The translations under genes were made by a program, and so were the position numbers. 64,000 bases of DNA from assembly GCA_025603075.1 (NCBI GenBank), contig MU626315.1, positions 47,840 through 111,839 on the forward strand, in the 5' to 3' direction. The stretch is from Neoconidiobolus thromboides FSU 785 (taxonomy: Eukaryota > Entomophthoromycota > Entomophthoromycetes > Entomophthorales > Neoconidiobolaceae). The notes under the pieces were generated by a model. The model did not search any database. It saw only the letters and a list, made by a program, of their open reading frames with translations, and was not told the origin of the DNA. Shown one piece after another: positions 55,128-64,000 of this stretch (position 1 is the stretch's first letter; every line of letters starts with the position of its first letter).

Positions 55128-56615
55128 ATGAAACTCCATATTTCAATTCTACTTGTTTATGTTTTACCATTATTATTAGCCTACAACATATTAATCCATT
55201 CTTCTGGAGGAGGAAGATCGCATATTCGATGGTTAATAGAGGTCAGTGAAACTCTTTCTGATATGGGTCATAAAATAACATATTTAAGTGATGATGCCAG
55301 CTTACAAAATAGTCCAAGCAGTAAAATCAAAAAAGTAAGTTCAGGAGAAAGTCCATATAAAAGTGCTGGAAAGCTATTTGAAAATGGTATTAAAACACTT
55401 TGTAAAACAAGTCATCAACAAGCAACATTAAAATTGTTAAAGTTTTTATTGTTGAAAGGTTATCAAGCTAGCTTTAGTGAGTTACGTAATTTTATTGAAG
55501 ATAATAAGGACTTAGATTTAATTATATGTGATTTTATGACACCAGCATGCGTAGATTTAGCTTTGTTGAAAAACATACCATTAGCTATTAATTTACAAAG
55601 CTTAGATGTATTTTCCAGTGCCAAACCCACCTTTTCATTTAATTTTAATGATGATCGTTTTAATTCATTTGAGTTATTAAAAGAGTATTTTTCTTATTAT
55701 GACATATTAAAAGAACTTAACTTGATGAGAGGTTCTTTTGGTATCCCCAGTCAAAACTATGTGTTTGCAGAGTATTCAAAGACACTCAATTTAGTTCATT
55801 CCTTCTCAGGATTCGAATTAAATAAAGTACCTAAGCATTTCCATTTAGTTGGACCTATATTTAATTCTACTCTGTCTACATTAGGAAATGAAGATATCTT
55901 GAATATTTTAAATAGTAAAAAGAAGATAATATATATAGCATTTGGAAATAATGCCCAATTACCAATTAATGTCCATGAAACAATTATTGAAAGCATGTCC
56001 AATTTACTTTTAGATACTGCCATCGATTCTGTTATTTATTCTACCAGATATTCATGTTCCCATCCTAATATTTATTGTGGTAGCAATTTACCACAAATTA
56101 ATATCTTAAATAGCCCCAATATCAAGCTATTTATATCCCATTGTGGTATGGAATCTTTGTTGGAATCTATTAATAACACTAAACCAATATTATGCTTTCC
56201 TTTATTTGCTGATCAACCATATTCAGCAAACAAATTATTAACTTTAAAGATAGGAGATTATCTAGAGTACAAAGAATTGAACCAAAATAACATAGTAAAT
56301 AAAGTGATTAAAGTATTAGACAATATTGATAAAAGTAAAATAATTGGGCTTAATAGTGTAATGAACACAAATAGCAAGGACGCAAAAGAAAGGGCGATTT
56401 ATCTAATACTAAAATACATTCAAAAAAGTAAATCATGTAATTATCAATTATTTTGCTATAAACCAACCATTGATTTGAAGTTTTATTGGGAGTACTATTC
56501 GTTTTTATTACCTACTTTTTATATATTGCTTTGTTTTACTTCCACAGTATTGTTTATTTGGGCTAAAGCGTTAAGTAGGTTTATGAAATTATTTAAAAAG
56601 GCAAAAAGAGAGTAA
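55128..56615 (+). CDS. UDP-glycosyltransferase (GT1/UGT family), membrane-anchored
   Basis: Single exon, 495 aa from the ATG at 55128. An N-terminal signal peptide (LHISILLVYVLPLLLAYN) is followed by SSGGGRSHIRWLIEVSETL, where His32 is the likely catalytic base. The donor-binding signature lies at about residues 335-370: FISHCGMESLLESINNTKPI then LCFPLFADQPYSANKL, the animal-type UGT form with HCG, Glu and DQ. A C-terminal membrane anchor (FLLPTFYILLCFTSTVLFIW) and a basic tail (KLFKKAKRE) complete the ER-type topology. Acceptor unknown; sterols, lipids or xenobiotics are usual. A TATATAAAG lies only 18 bp before the ATG, so the 5' UTR may start elsewhere. Confidence 0.88.
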   Translation: MKLHISILLVYVLPLLLAYNILIHSSGGGRSHIRWLIEVSETLSDMGHKITYLSDDASLQNSPSSKIKKVSSGESPYKSAGKLFENGIKTLCKTSHQQATLKLLKFLLLKGYQASFSELRNFIEDNKDLDLIICDFMTPACVDLALLKNIPLAINLQSLDVFSSAKPTFSFNFNDDRFNSFELLKEYFSYYDILKELNLMRGSFGIPSQNYVFAEYSKTLNLVHSFSGFELNKVPKHFHLVGPIFNSTLSTLGNEDILNILNSKKKIIYIAFGNNAQLPINVHETIIESMSNLLLDTAIDSVIYSTRYSCSHPNIYCGSNLPQINILNSPNIKLFISHCGMESLLESINNTKPILCFPLFADQPYSANKLLTLKIGDYLEYKELNQNNIVNKVIKVLDNIDKSKIIGLNSVMNTNSKDAKERAIYLILKYIQKSKSCNYQLFCYKPTIDLKFYWEYYSFLLPTFYILLCFTSTVLFIWAKALSRFMKLFKKAKRE

Positions 56616-56948
56616 ATTTGATCAGTTATGAACCGTAATATCTATGCCAGAATGCACTCAAGTTTAGGTGTTACATTAAATAGTTGTAAATAAAGTATCT
56701 AATCTTAATACTTAATATTTTTATACAAAGTTAAAACTATAAAGCCAATTCACGAATGAATTCAAAATTGATTTTATCAGGAATTTTTACTCGAGTGCTG
56801 CAAATACTTCCTATGCTTTTCAAATAATATAAAACTTTATTACATTTTCCAAAGCCTCATATTATATATTTTGTAAGTATAAATTGATATATTTGAATCA
56901 AGAACTATGGGTTTAGATACACAAAGAAAACCATAAAAATTCAAAATA
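56616..56948. other. Short 3' spacer of the UGT gene
   Basis: 333 bp, no feature beyond AT tracts. Confidence 0.35.
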
Positions 56949-57048
56949 TGGGGGGGGTTTTTTTATTTCATTACTTTCTCTATTTTTCAAGCACTATTTA
57001 AGTGGAAAATTTGTTAGTAAAATTCTTAAACACAAAAATGCATCCCCA
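56949..57048 (+). repeat. ~100-bp TIR element, copy 14, forward
   Basis: TGGGGGGGGTTTTTTTATTT ... AAATGCATCCCCA. The left end has a G run in place of GGGGATGT. Confidence 0.8.
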
Positions 57049-57587
57049 TATATTAAAGTATACGAATATTTTATTAATTGAATTTTTTTTAACGTTATGA
57101 TAATATAATACTTTATAATGATAACATCAAAATTCCAGACATTTTATATTAAGCTCAAATAGTTTTTAATATTAACCTAATATATTCTTATATTGTTTTT
57201 ATAATTTTAGGCGTAATTTTAAACTTTGGTTAATTTTCAAAAGTATTAAAACTTAATTCAAACATTTGAAAATTAATATCTATAACTGATATGTATTGTT
57301 TTGTTATTATTTTTTATTCAATTTTAATTTATTATTTGCTCTAAAAAAGCAAATTGCAAAACTTGTTCCGATTATTTATCTAACTTTGAGTAATCATAAA
57401 TTAAATAGTATTGTAACAAATGATGACTTCTTAATACATGGCTTTAATCATTAATCCAAAAAGTTTTTATTAGTATTATTTTCTGCTTTTATTTTTAATT
57501 TAAAATCCTATAATTATATACATGAAAAAGATATCTTCAGTTGGATCAATTGGTGTGACTAGTATATTTAAGGACAGAGATAGTATT
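57049..57587. other. AT-rich spacer, no gene seen
   Basis: 539 bp between MITE copies; no supported frame. Confidence 0.35.
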
Positions 57588-57687
57588 TGGGGATGTATTT
57601 TTGTGTTTAAGAATTTTACTAACAATTTTTCCACTCAAATAGCACTTAAAAGATGGAAAAAGTAATAAAGCCAAAAAAGCATCCCCA
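57588..57687 (-). repeat. ~100-bp TIR element, copy 15, reverse
   Basis: TGGGGATGTATTTTTGTGTT ... AAAAAAGCATCCCCA, close to consensus throughout; flanks TATT/CTTA are not TA/TA. Confidence 0.85.
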
Positions 57688-59049
57688 CTTAGTAGTTCTA
57701 AATTGTATTGGTTGTAAAATTTGGCTAAAAAACTCTAGTTTTGATTACCCCTTTAAAATTTAATTTCAATTAATTGACCCAGTTTAATTGGTAAACTTAT
57801 CTTGGTATAGCTCTTTTATAAAATGGTGATAATTTTATAAATTTTTTGCCTTGTTAAATTTTTTGAATCTTTAAATCTTATTCTAATTTTGGTAAAAAAT
57901 TTACTCTAAAATGAACGATTATAATTTTGTAAAAGAGATATAATAATTGCATAAGCTTAAGTTCTTAGTTTCTGTTTAAAAGTGTGATTAGGTTTTAATA
58001 GATTTTTTTCTTTGAAGACCTATATAAATAAATATGATTTTTCATTAAAACTGGATTATATAGTTTTTAAAAACTAGTTTAGCCCATAATGTAAATAATA
58101 ATGTCGTTGGATTAACATAGTAGGTTGTTTTTAAGAGAAGTAATTAACATTTAGAAAGTGACTATTATGGTAGCTGATATAAATTGGAAAAATTTGTAAA
58201 GTTTGCATAAAATAATTAAAAATTAATACTAGATAGTGATTAAGAAGTTTAGAAAAAGATAAGCAATAAGGGAAATAATGTGGATTGTTTTAGTATTGGT
58301 AGATATAAAACCTGATATGCTACATCTACTTTAAATTTATCTAGATCCTAAATTATTTTATCAACATATTAAACAATCAAGTAACAAAACGTTTTATCCA
58401 TTTAATCTCCATATAAAAATAGTCCAAGTTCACTAACCTTATACTCTCCTTAAATATAAAGAGTTGTATATTAATAGTTAACCTGTATATTAATCTAGTA
58501 AATAATGTTGTAATTCAATAAAACAAACTATGATTATATTTGTTTTAATATATATCTTTAATGCAATATTTTGCTTTTCCTTGGCAAGATCAGTTTAAGT
58601 TTTATATATAATACCGGTTTAACTAATTGAAGTATAAGGCATTAAATTAATTGGTGAAATTAGAGCTGGTAGAGTAGATTTTATATAAAATATTAAAAAT
58701 AACTGGGTTGATATAACTGCTTCAGCTCTCTTGTGACTTTTCTTGCGTTATATTTGCAAATAAATCTTGACTAAAATTGATAAATTCTAAAGACTACATA
58801 TAAAAAAATTAGGCATGCAAATTATTTAAATTCAAAAGTTATTATTAAAAAAGTCATGTTAGAATTGAAACAGTTCTAACTAAATCGTATTTTTATTCGT
58901 CTAGATGAGTTGATTTTGTTAACTTAATCAAGATTTAGCTACTTTAGGGTAAGGTTTTTAAATTCCACCCCAAAATGCAATTTGTTAGCACTTAGGGGAA
59001 TAATAGATGACTAAAAAATAATATAAAAAGAAAAACTAATCAATATAAC
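57688..59049. other. AT-rich gap, no gene seen
   Basis: About 1.4 kb upstream of the tyrosinase gene; no supported frame. Confidence 0.4.
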
Positions 59050-59056
59050 TATAAAA
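59050..59056 (+). promoter_or_regulatory. Possible TATA box of the tyrosinase gene
   Basis: TATAAAA, 42 bp before the ATG at 59099, spacing like the WOPR genes. Weak in such AT-rich DNA. Confidence 0.35.
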
Positions 59057-59098
59057 AAACGATACCATAAAAAAATTATATAAATTAATATAAAAAAG

Positions 59099-60577
59099 AT
59101 GCTTGATATAACTAATATACTCTTATTTATTACGCTCTTGATAGCCAAAATTAATGCTCAAGGTTGCTCAACAATTGCAACAAGGCCTGAAATCCGACAA
59201 CTATCCAGTGATCAATTGAGTCGATTTATCAATGCTTTTATCAAATTAAATGCTACTCAAAACAACTACTACTCCATAAGTTCAGGTATTCATTATAATA
59301 ACTCTCCGGTAGCACATGGTGTACCTGCTTTTTTCCCATGGCATCGAGAATTTTTACGTCGCTTTGAATTAGCTTTACAAAAAGTAGATCCAACTGTAAT
59401 TCTCCCTTATTGGGATTGGACCATTGATTCTCAGTCTCCTGAAAAATCTGTTGTATTTCAACCAGATCATTTTGGTGGTAATGGGGGTTCGAACGGTTGT
59501 ATCACCACTTCTCAATTTACCAATTTTCAAGCTTTTATCCCAAATGGCCATTGTTTACAACGGCAATTTAATGGTGGGAATGCCATCAATTCCTTTTATT
59601 CCCCAGAAGCTGTAGAGTCTATATTTATCCAATCGACAGATTATAATTCGTTTCATAATGGTATTGAAAATGGACCACATGGAGCGGTGCATGTAGGTAT
59701 TGGTGGTAATAGTGGTGATATGTCTTATATGTATTCTTCTAATGATCCATTGTTTTACTTACATCATGTATTTATCGATAAGTTATGGTTTGAATGGCAA
59801 CAGAGAAATCCAAGCTTAGCCAATACTTATAATGGTGGACAAGTAACTTCAAATGATAATATGGCACCATTTAATGTCCCTGTTTCCGCTGTATTTAATA
59901 CTCAAGCTTCAGGTTATTGTTATACTTATAGCCGTTGGTCAGGGAGCAATCAAGCCGTAAACAGTGCTACTGGTGCTGTTAATGGTCCTGGATCTACTGG
60001 ATCTACTGGGTCAACTGGAACTGGGTCAACTGGAACTGGGTCAACTGGAACTGGGTCAACTGGAAGTACTGGAACTGGAAGTACTGGAACTGGATCAACT
60101 GGGTCTTCAAGTAATCCTTTTGGAAATTTATTCGGATCTTCAAGCAATCCATTTGGAAGTACTTTTGGGTCCTCAAGCAGCCCTTTTGGCTCTACAACGC
60201 CAACTGGATCAACTGGAAGTACTGGATCTACCGGAAGCACCGGAAATAATGGGTTTTTCACACCACCAAGCTTCCCAACTAATTTATTTGGAATGGGTAA
60301 TACACCTAAAGTTAGTCGTCGGGCTAATGTAGATTTCAATGCTCAGATTGAAGCTATGGTAAAGAATGGATTTAGTAATATATTACAGAAGGTGATCTCA
60401 CCATTGGATCGTCAAACTCGAGGCAAAATCCGAGTACCTAGTCCATTACCAGAATCTTATATTTCAATGAACAATTTAAACTTACAAGCTGTACGTGCTA
60501 ATGAACAAAAACTAGCTACTGTTGTTTCTATCCTCAATTCACTTGAAGGCTATCAACCAATCGCTGACTTGTTATAA
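59099..60577 (+). CDS. Secreted tyrosinase with an STG-repeat linker
   Basis: Single exon, 492 aa. A signal peptide (ITNILLFITLLIAKINAQG) is followed by the type-3 copper centre. CuA ligands: H65 (SGIHYN), H73 (PVAHGVPAF) and H82 (FPWHREFLRRFE). CuB: H194 and H198 (NGPHGAVHVGIGGN) and H222 or H223 (DPLFYLHHVFIDKLWFEW). The wording AFFPWHREFLRRFE and DPLFYLHH is tyrosinase/polyphenol oxidase. It oxidises mono- and diphenols to quinones (melanin). Residues about 297-385 are low-complexity STG/STGTG repeats interrupted by SSNPFG units, probably an extracellular glycosylated linker. The region after it (RRANVDFNAQIEAMVKNGFS to the end) has no recognised domain. A full fungal C-terminal shielding domain is not evident. 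Confidence 0.9.
   Translation: MLDITNILLFITLLIAKINAQGCSTIATRPEIRQLSSDQLSRFINAFIKLNATQNNYYSISSGIHYNNSPVAHGVPAFFPWHREFLRRFELALQKVDPTVILPYWDWTIDSQSPEKSVVFQPDHFGGNGGSNGCITTSQFTNFQAFIPNGHCLQRQFNGGNAINSFYSPEAVESIFIQSTDYNSFHNGIENGPHGAVHVGIGGNSGDMSYMYSSNDPLFYLHHVFIDKLWFEWQQRNPSLANTYNGGQVTSNDNMAPFNVPVSAVFNTQASGYCYTYSRWSGSNQAVNSATGAVNGPGSTGSTGSTGTGSTGTGSTGTGSTGSTGTGSTGTGSTGSSSNPFGNLFGSSSNPFGSTFGSSSSPFGSTTPTGSTGSTGSTGSTGNNGFFTPPSFPTNLFGMGNTPKVSRRANVDFNAQIEAMVKNGFSNILQKVISPLDRQTRGKIRVPSPLPESYISMNNLNLQAVRANEQKLATVVSILNSLEGYQPIADLL
59990..60246 (+). repeat. Coding minisatellite for Ser-Thr-Gly repeats
   Basis: Imperfect 9-15 bp units (ACTGGATCT, ACTGGGTCA and similar) encode STG and STGTG in the tyrosinase linker. 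They keep all six frames open locally, which explains the overlapping open frames on both strands. Confidence 0.85.
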
Positions 60578-60718
60578 TTCAATTTAATTATTACGACCTA
60601 AAATTATATATTACTCTTAATAAATTTTTTTATAAACTCTATCTATAATTTTAAACAAAGACCCTGTTAAATTAAGTTTATTATACTATTTTATTATATA
60701 TATATCAAATTAACTATA

Positions 60719-60818
60719 TGGGGATGTTTTTTTTGGCTTCATTGCTTCTCCATTTTTTAAGTGCTATTTGAGTGGAAAAATTGTTATTGAAATTCTTAAA
60801 CAAAAAAATACATCCCCA
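60719..60818 (+). repeat. ~100-bp TIR element, copy 16, forward
   Basis: TGGGGATGTTTTTTTTGGCT ... AAATACATCCCCA, flanked TATA/AATA; 141 bp past the tyrosinase stop. Confidence 0.85.
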
Positions 60819-60829
60819 AATAGCAAAAG

Positions 60830-61400
60830 TCTTAAGTGTGGCATCAAGAACTTTAAAGTCGGTTTTTTTGATAGACTTAAAAACTTAATTGAATTGCGCT
60901 TTTCATTATAGAGATCATTCTTACCTAGTTTGAATGTATTGCCTAAAATTTCAAGCCTAAATATGTCGCCATCAAAGTGAATGATTTCAATAGTTTTATA
61001 CTCTTGAGTTGTCTCAAGCCGCAAAACAACTCGGTATCAAAATGAACATTTCTATCAATTGTTAAATCTAAATTTGAAATAAAAGTAGCACTAGTAATTT
61101 CTCAACACTAGCATTAATATCTCTTCCTGATTCTAGAGTTAGTATTTTAAGCTAGTAGGCTTTGTTTTAAGGTTATCTAATCGATCAAGAGATGTATTTC
61201 ATATTGAATTTAGTTTCAATGCTTTCAAGCTAGTTGGACTTAAGCTGACGGTACACTATCCAACAAGTAAATTATGTTCAATAATTTCAAACTCTTCTAG
61301 CTGGTGTAACTTTGAAGGATCTAGCTCACGTAACAATATAAAATACTAAATCAAGTCAAGCCTCATCTTTTTCAGTTTTGCTAAGTTCAGTTAGAGCATC
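60830..61400 (-). pseudogene. Decayed leucine-rich-repeat protein fragment
   Basis: Minus-strand frames broken by stops and shifts read LRELDPSKLHQLEEFEIIEH then NLLVG, SLSPTSLKALKLNSI, RLDNLKTKPTSLK and LFCGLRQLKSIKLLK, then FDGDIFRLEILGNTFKLG and IKFLSLSKKPTLKFL. The recurring 'LxxLxxLxL' spacing fits leucine-rich repeats such as those of fungal F-box/LRR proteins. At least four in-frame stops make it non-functional. Confidence 0.5.
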
Positions 61401-61640
61401 ATAGGATTATTGCCATTGTAATTAATAATGATATTGTATAGATAATTGTTACTATCATGATTCCAGTTGTTATTATCCACATTGTAATTAATCCCATGAT
61501 CATTATTGACGATATTAACCCAGTTATCACCACACTTGTTGTCGATATTGTCGTCCCAGTCACCAAATTGATCACAATTATTATTTTTCTAGCCATCAAA
61601 GTGACCACAGCTGTTATCGTCACCATCCCGACCATCCTTA
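61400..61640 (-). other. Asn/Asp-rich low-complexity frame
   Basis: A minus-strand frame reads CDQFGDWDDNIDNKCGDNW and NNDHGINYNVDNNNWNHDS with a TAG upstream. Trinucleotide-like GAT/AAT composition keeps several frames open. It may be part of the LRR pseudogene or an unrelated repeat tract. Confidence 0.3.
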
Positions 61641-62387
61641 CTATTTGTAATAGCGATTGCCCTTTGATAAGTTAAAGAAATTATATTTAAACAATAAACC
61701 AAATATTTCATAGTCTTATCAGCCATATTTAAATGTTTCAAGGACCCGTTTTTTATGATAAACTCTTCTTGATAATCCCAATACTTTTCAAACTTTATAT
61801 TTCCAACATTGTCATATATGCCTTTACATCATCCTATAACTTGATTCAATTTATATATAATACGTTAAGTTTTTTTGACTACATTACTTACAACTTTAAA
61901 GGTATCTTTACTCAAAAAATATAGATAATTCAACTGGTTCTATGTATTTGAAAATTTCCAATAAAGTTTTAGATAATAACTCAAATTTCAATGTCATCTT
62001 AAATTATTATAAACAAAGGAATGTCACTTTAAGTTTAAGCTTTTTAATAATTTACACAAGCTTCATTTGAACATACCCTATAAGTGAGATTAAACAAATT
62101 TAGCTTTTAGTTAGCCGGTTTGAACAGTTTGATTGGACTTTAATCAACTACATCTCATTAAATTATCTATGTTTTAAGTTGAACCACCCTCCTTTTCACC
62201 AATATTGAATATTTACATAGGTATTTAGTTACGTGCCCATAGACGCTCCACTACCTTAAAACTTCCTTAGAAATATCAACTTTTTAATATATGAATAGAC
62301 CATCTAAACCTTTTAGCTTTTATTTTTAGTTTATAATAGTTTTGTTGTTTCTATCTCTGAATGCCACATGATTTTTTAGAACTTAAA
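61641..62387. other. AT-rich gap, no gene seen
   Basis: No supported frame. Confidence 0.35.
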
Positions 62388-62483
62388 TGAGAATGTATTT
62401 GTATTTGAGAATTTTACTAATAATTATTCTACTCAAATGGTGCTTAAAAAATGGAAAAAATGAAGCCAAAAAAAACATCCTCA
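62388..62483 (-). repeat. ~100-bp TIR element, copy 17, reverse
   Basis: TGAGAATGTATTTGTATTTG ... AAAAAAACATCCTCA; a few bases lost in the GTAATGAAG segment. Confidence 0.8.
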
Positions 62484-63507
62484 ATATAATTTCGGTTTAT
62501 TGCAAAATTTATTACACTTTTATCATAACATAACTATGATGAGAATTGTTAAAATAAGTCGTCGAACGTATAAACTACTTTAGTAAATTTGACATTCTTT
62601 TTATTGTTAGAAATTCTTCAATAGTGGACTGCAGCTTATTTAGTTTTATAGCTTTAGCCATTGAAACTTTCACAATTATTTTTAGCTAATAATTTTATGT
62701 AAATTTATAAAATCAACTTAAAATTACAAAAAGATAAAAGAACAAAAACAATAAAGTCAACTATAATCCTGTTATAACTTTTATTTCAAGCAATACTATA
62801 TAAACGGTACTTTACTACTACAAATGAACATTATTTATAAATCGATTTAGTTTTTATTTTACTTTCAAATTTTTACTCTCCAAATTGACCACATAAGTTC
62901 TCACATAAATTGCATGGTAAAATACTCTCCAACCACTTAGACTTGTATATTTAACTTTGGTGAATGGCTATTATATCTTTTAGTTTTCTTACACATTTCT
63001 ACTTGGTTTGGTATATGTTTCTTGATTGAAATACCGTTGGCATAATATGTAGGATACATTTTTAATTTTTAACTGCTAATGCATTCTTAAGCTAATGTTA
63101 TTTTTAAATTATCTCTATTAAATTAAAAGCTCTAAAATAAACTTAATACTGATTATTATACATCCCCTAAAGATTTTTAAAATAAGGTTAATACACAATG
63201 AATATCGGAGCTATTTTTTTTTGAAAATTAATTATCACATATTGTATAAATTTTAATATTGTCAAAGAAAAAAGAAACTATTTGAATCAAATAATTTTCT
63301 ACGAAACAAAAGGATAGAACTGGTTAAATAAAATATTATAAAATCAGGTAAATATGGTAATTTAGGCTATTAACATTATTACTATATGCTTTGGAAAAGC
63401 TAGGTAAACGTCTGAAATCCAAGTTAAGAAGGGTTATACTAAAAAACATCTTCAACCATAATTGACTTATTTATGGTTAAAGCACGACATAGGACAAGTT
63501 CACCAAA
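62484..63507. other. AT-rich gap, no gene seen
   Basis: About 1 kb before the 3' end of the last gene; no supported frame. Confidence 0.35.
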
Positions 63508-64000
63508 CTAGTAATCACTATCATCTAAAGCCTTAGAAGTTGAGGTAAACTTTGAAGCTAAGTTTTTAAACTCATCAATTTTTTTGCTTAATCCATCTTC
63601 ACGCTCCAATTTATTGCTAACAGTTGAAGATAAGAGGCTGCTACCACCATTAATGAAATAGTCTGTGATTTCTTCAGCTAAAATGTCTCCAAAATCATTT
63701 GTCACGACAATACTCTTTAATTCTTCTTGATTAGCATTTGAATATGAATTTAACTCCACTAAATCATGGCTTCTTGTAAAATCAGCTGCTTTGATGTATT
63801 TGACTTCTTCGGAAATAATTTTAACCAAATGGCCAATATTTCCTATTCTTTGGTTCGCAACTAAATCAGCTGTAACTTGGAATAACATATCACTATTGAC
63901 ATTCCTATTAATATCCTCTGGAGCCTCGTTATTATGTACGGTAGTACCATCATCCTCTTTAGTTTCTACAGTTAAATTTTCAGCCAATTCCTTAAATTTA
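63508..64000 (-). CDS. Acidic protein, C-terminal part (5' end outside window), unrecognised
   Basis: The frame is open from the window edge to a TAG at 63508 and gives 164 residues; no ATG occurs at the edge, so the N-terminus lies beyond 64000. The visible part is acidic and helical: SDMLFQVTADLVANQRIGNI then GHLVKIISEE, DFGDILAEEITDYFINGGSS, KIDEFKNLASKFTSTSKALD. No membrane segment or known motif was recognised. Confidence 0.6.
   Translation of the reverse strand, partial: KFKELAENLTVETKEDDGTTVHNNEAPEDINRNVNSDMLFQVTADLVANQRIGNIGHLVKIISEEVKYIKAADFTRSHDLVELNSYSNANQEELKSIVVTNDFGDILAEEITDYFINGGSSLLSSTVSNKLEREDGLSKKIDEFKNLASKFTSTSKALDDSDY

Noticed and set aside
59950-60339. Antisense and shifted frames in the tyrosinase STG region
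   Set aside because: The minisatellite has no stops in several frames; the copper-domain frame is the real one.
41968-62483. CRISPR-like array
   Set aside because: Repeats occur in both orientations at irregular distances with no spacers of constant length, in a eukaryotic genome.

Overview
The window looks like nuclear DNA of an AT-rich, intron-bearing fungus. Evidence: spliceosomal introns of about 40-100 nt with GT(A/R)AGT-like donors, CTAAC/CTAAT branch sites and TTTAG acceptors; fungal regulator families (Zn2Cys6, WOPR/Gti1-Pac2); and a tRNA-Met(CAT) of eukaryotic type. A class A (rhodopsin-like) GPCR, a tyrosinase and a UGT in so AT-rich a genome suggest an early-diverging lineage, perhaps Entomophthoromycotina such as Conidiobolus. 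That placement is inference.

Layout. Positions 1-33000 are a dense block of conserved, mostly intron-rich genes. In order: the C-terminal end of RNase P/MRP subunit Pop5; a two-exon C2H2 protein; Timeless/Tof1/Swi1 (5 exons, minus); NIPSNAP (9 exons); an F-box-like/ankyrin protein; exportin-T/Los1 (20 exons); a Dal5-type MFS permease; then a repeat-rich gap with decayed transposons (16.3-22.3 kb). Next come BCKDH E1-beta, Tex261/Svp26, phosphomannomutase, an SLX4-like UBZ protein divergent from a Zn2Cys6 factor, an R-SNARE whose start codon appears split by an intron, an unrecognised multipass membrane protein and a small helical protein. Exon chains were joined by hand; every multi-exon model closes in frame, and most match the domain order of the named family.

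Positions 34000-64000 differ. Genes are single-exon, widely spaced and lineage-specific: a 673-aa protein made of about seven helix-turn-helix repeats, a serine-rich Tco89-like protein, a class A GPCR, three WOPR-domain regulators within 6.2 kb, a UDP-glycosyltransferase, a tyrosinase, and a partial acidic protein at the right edge. This half carries 15 of the 18 copies of a ~100-bp terminal-inverted-repeat element (MITE-like, ends TGGGGATGT...ACATCCCCA), plus decayed Tc1/mariner-like and LRR fragments.

The most unusual content is the HTH-array gene at 34533, with a broken paralogue on the minus strand at about 19690-20570. Homology between the two runs beyond the stop codon. The broken copy is bracketed by two inverted copies of the ~100-bp element, so an array of DNA-binding modules, transposase-like debris and a MITE family occur together. 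The WOPR trio with matching TATA boxes is the second point of interest.
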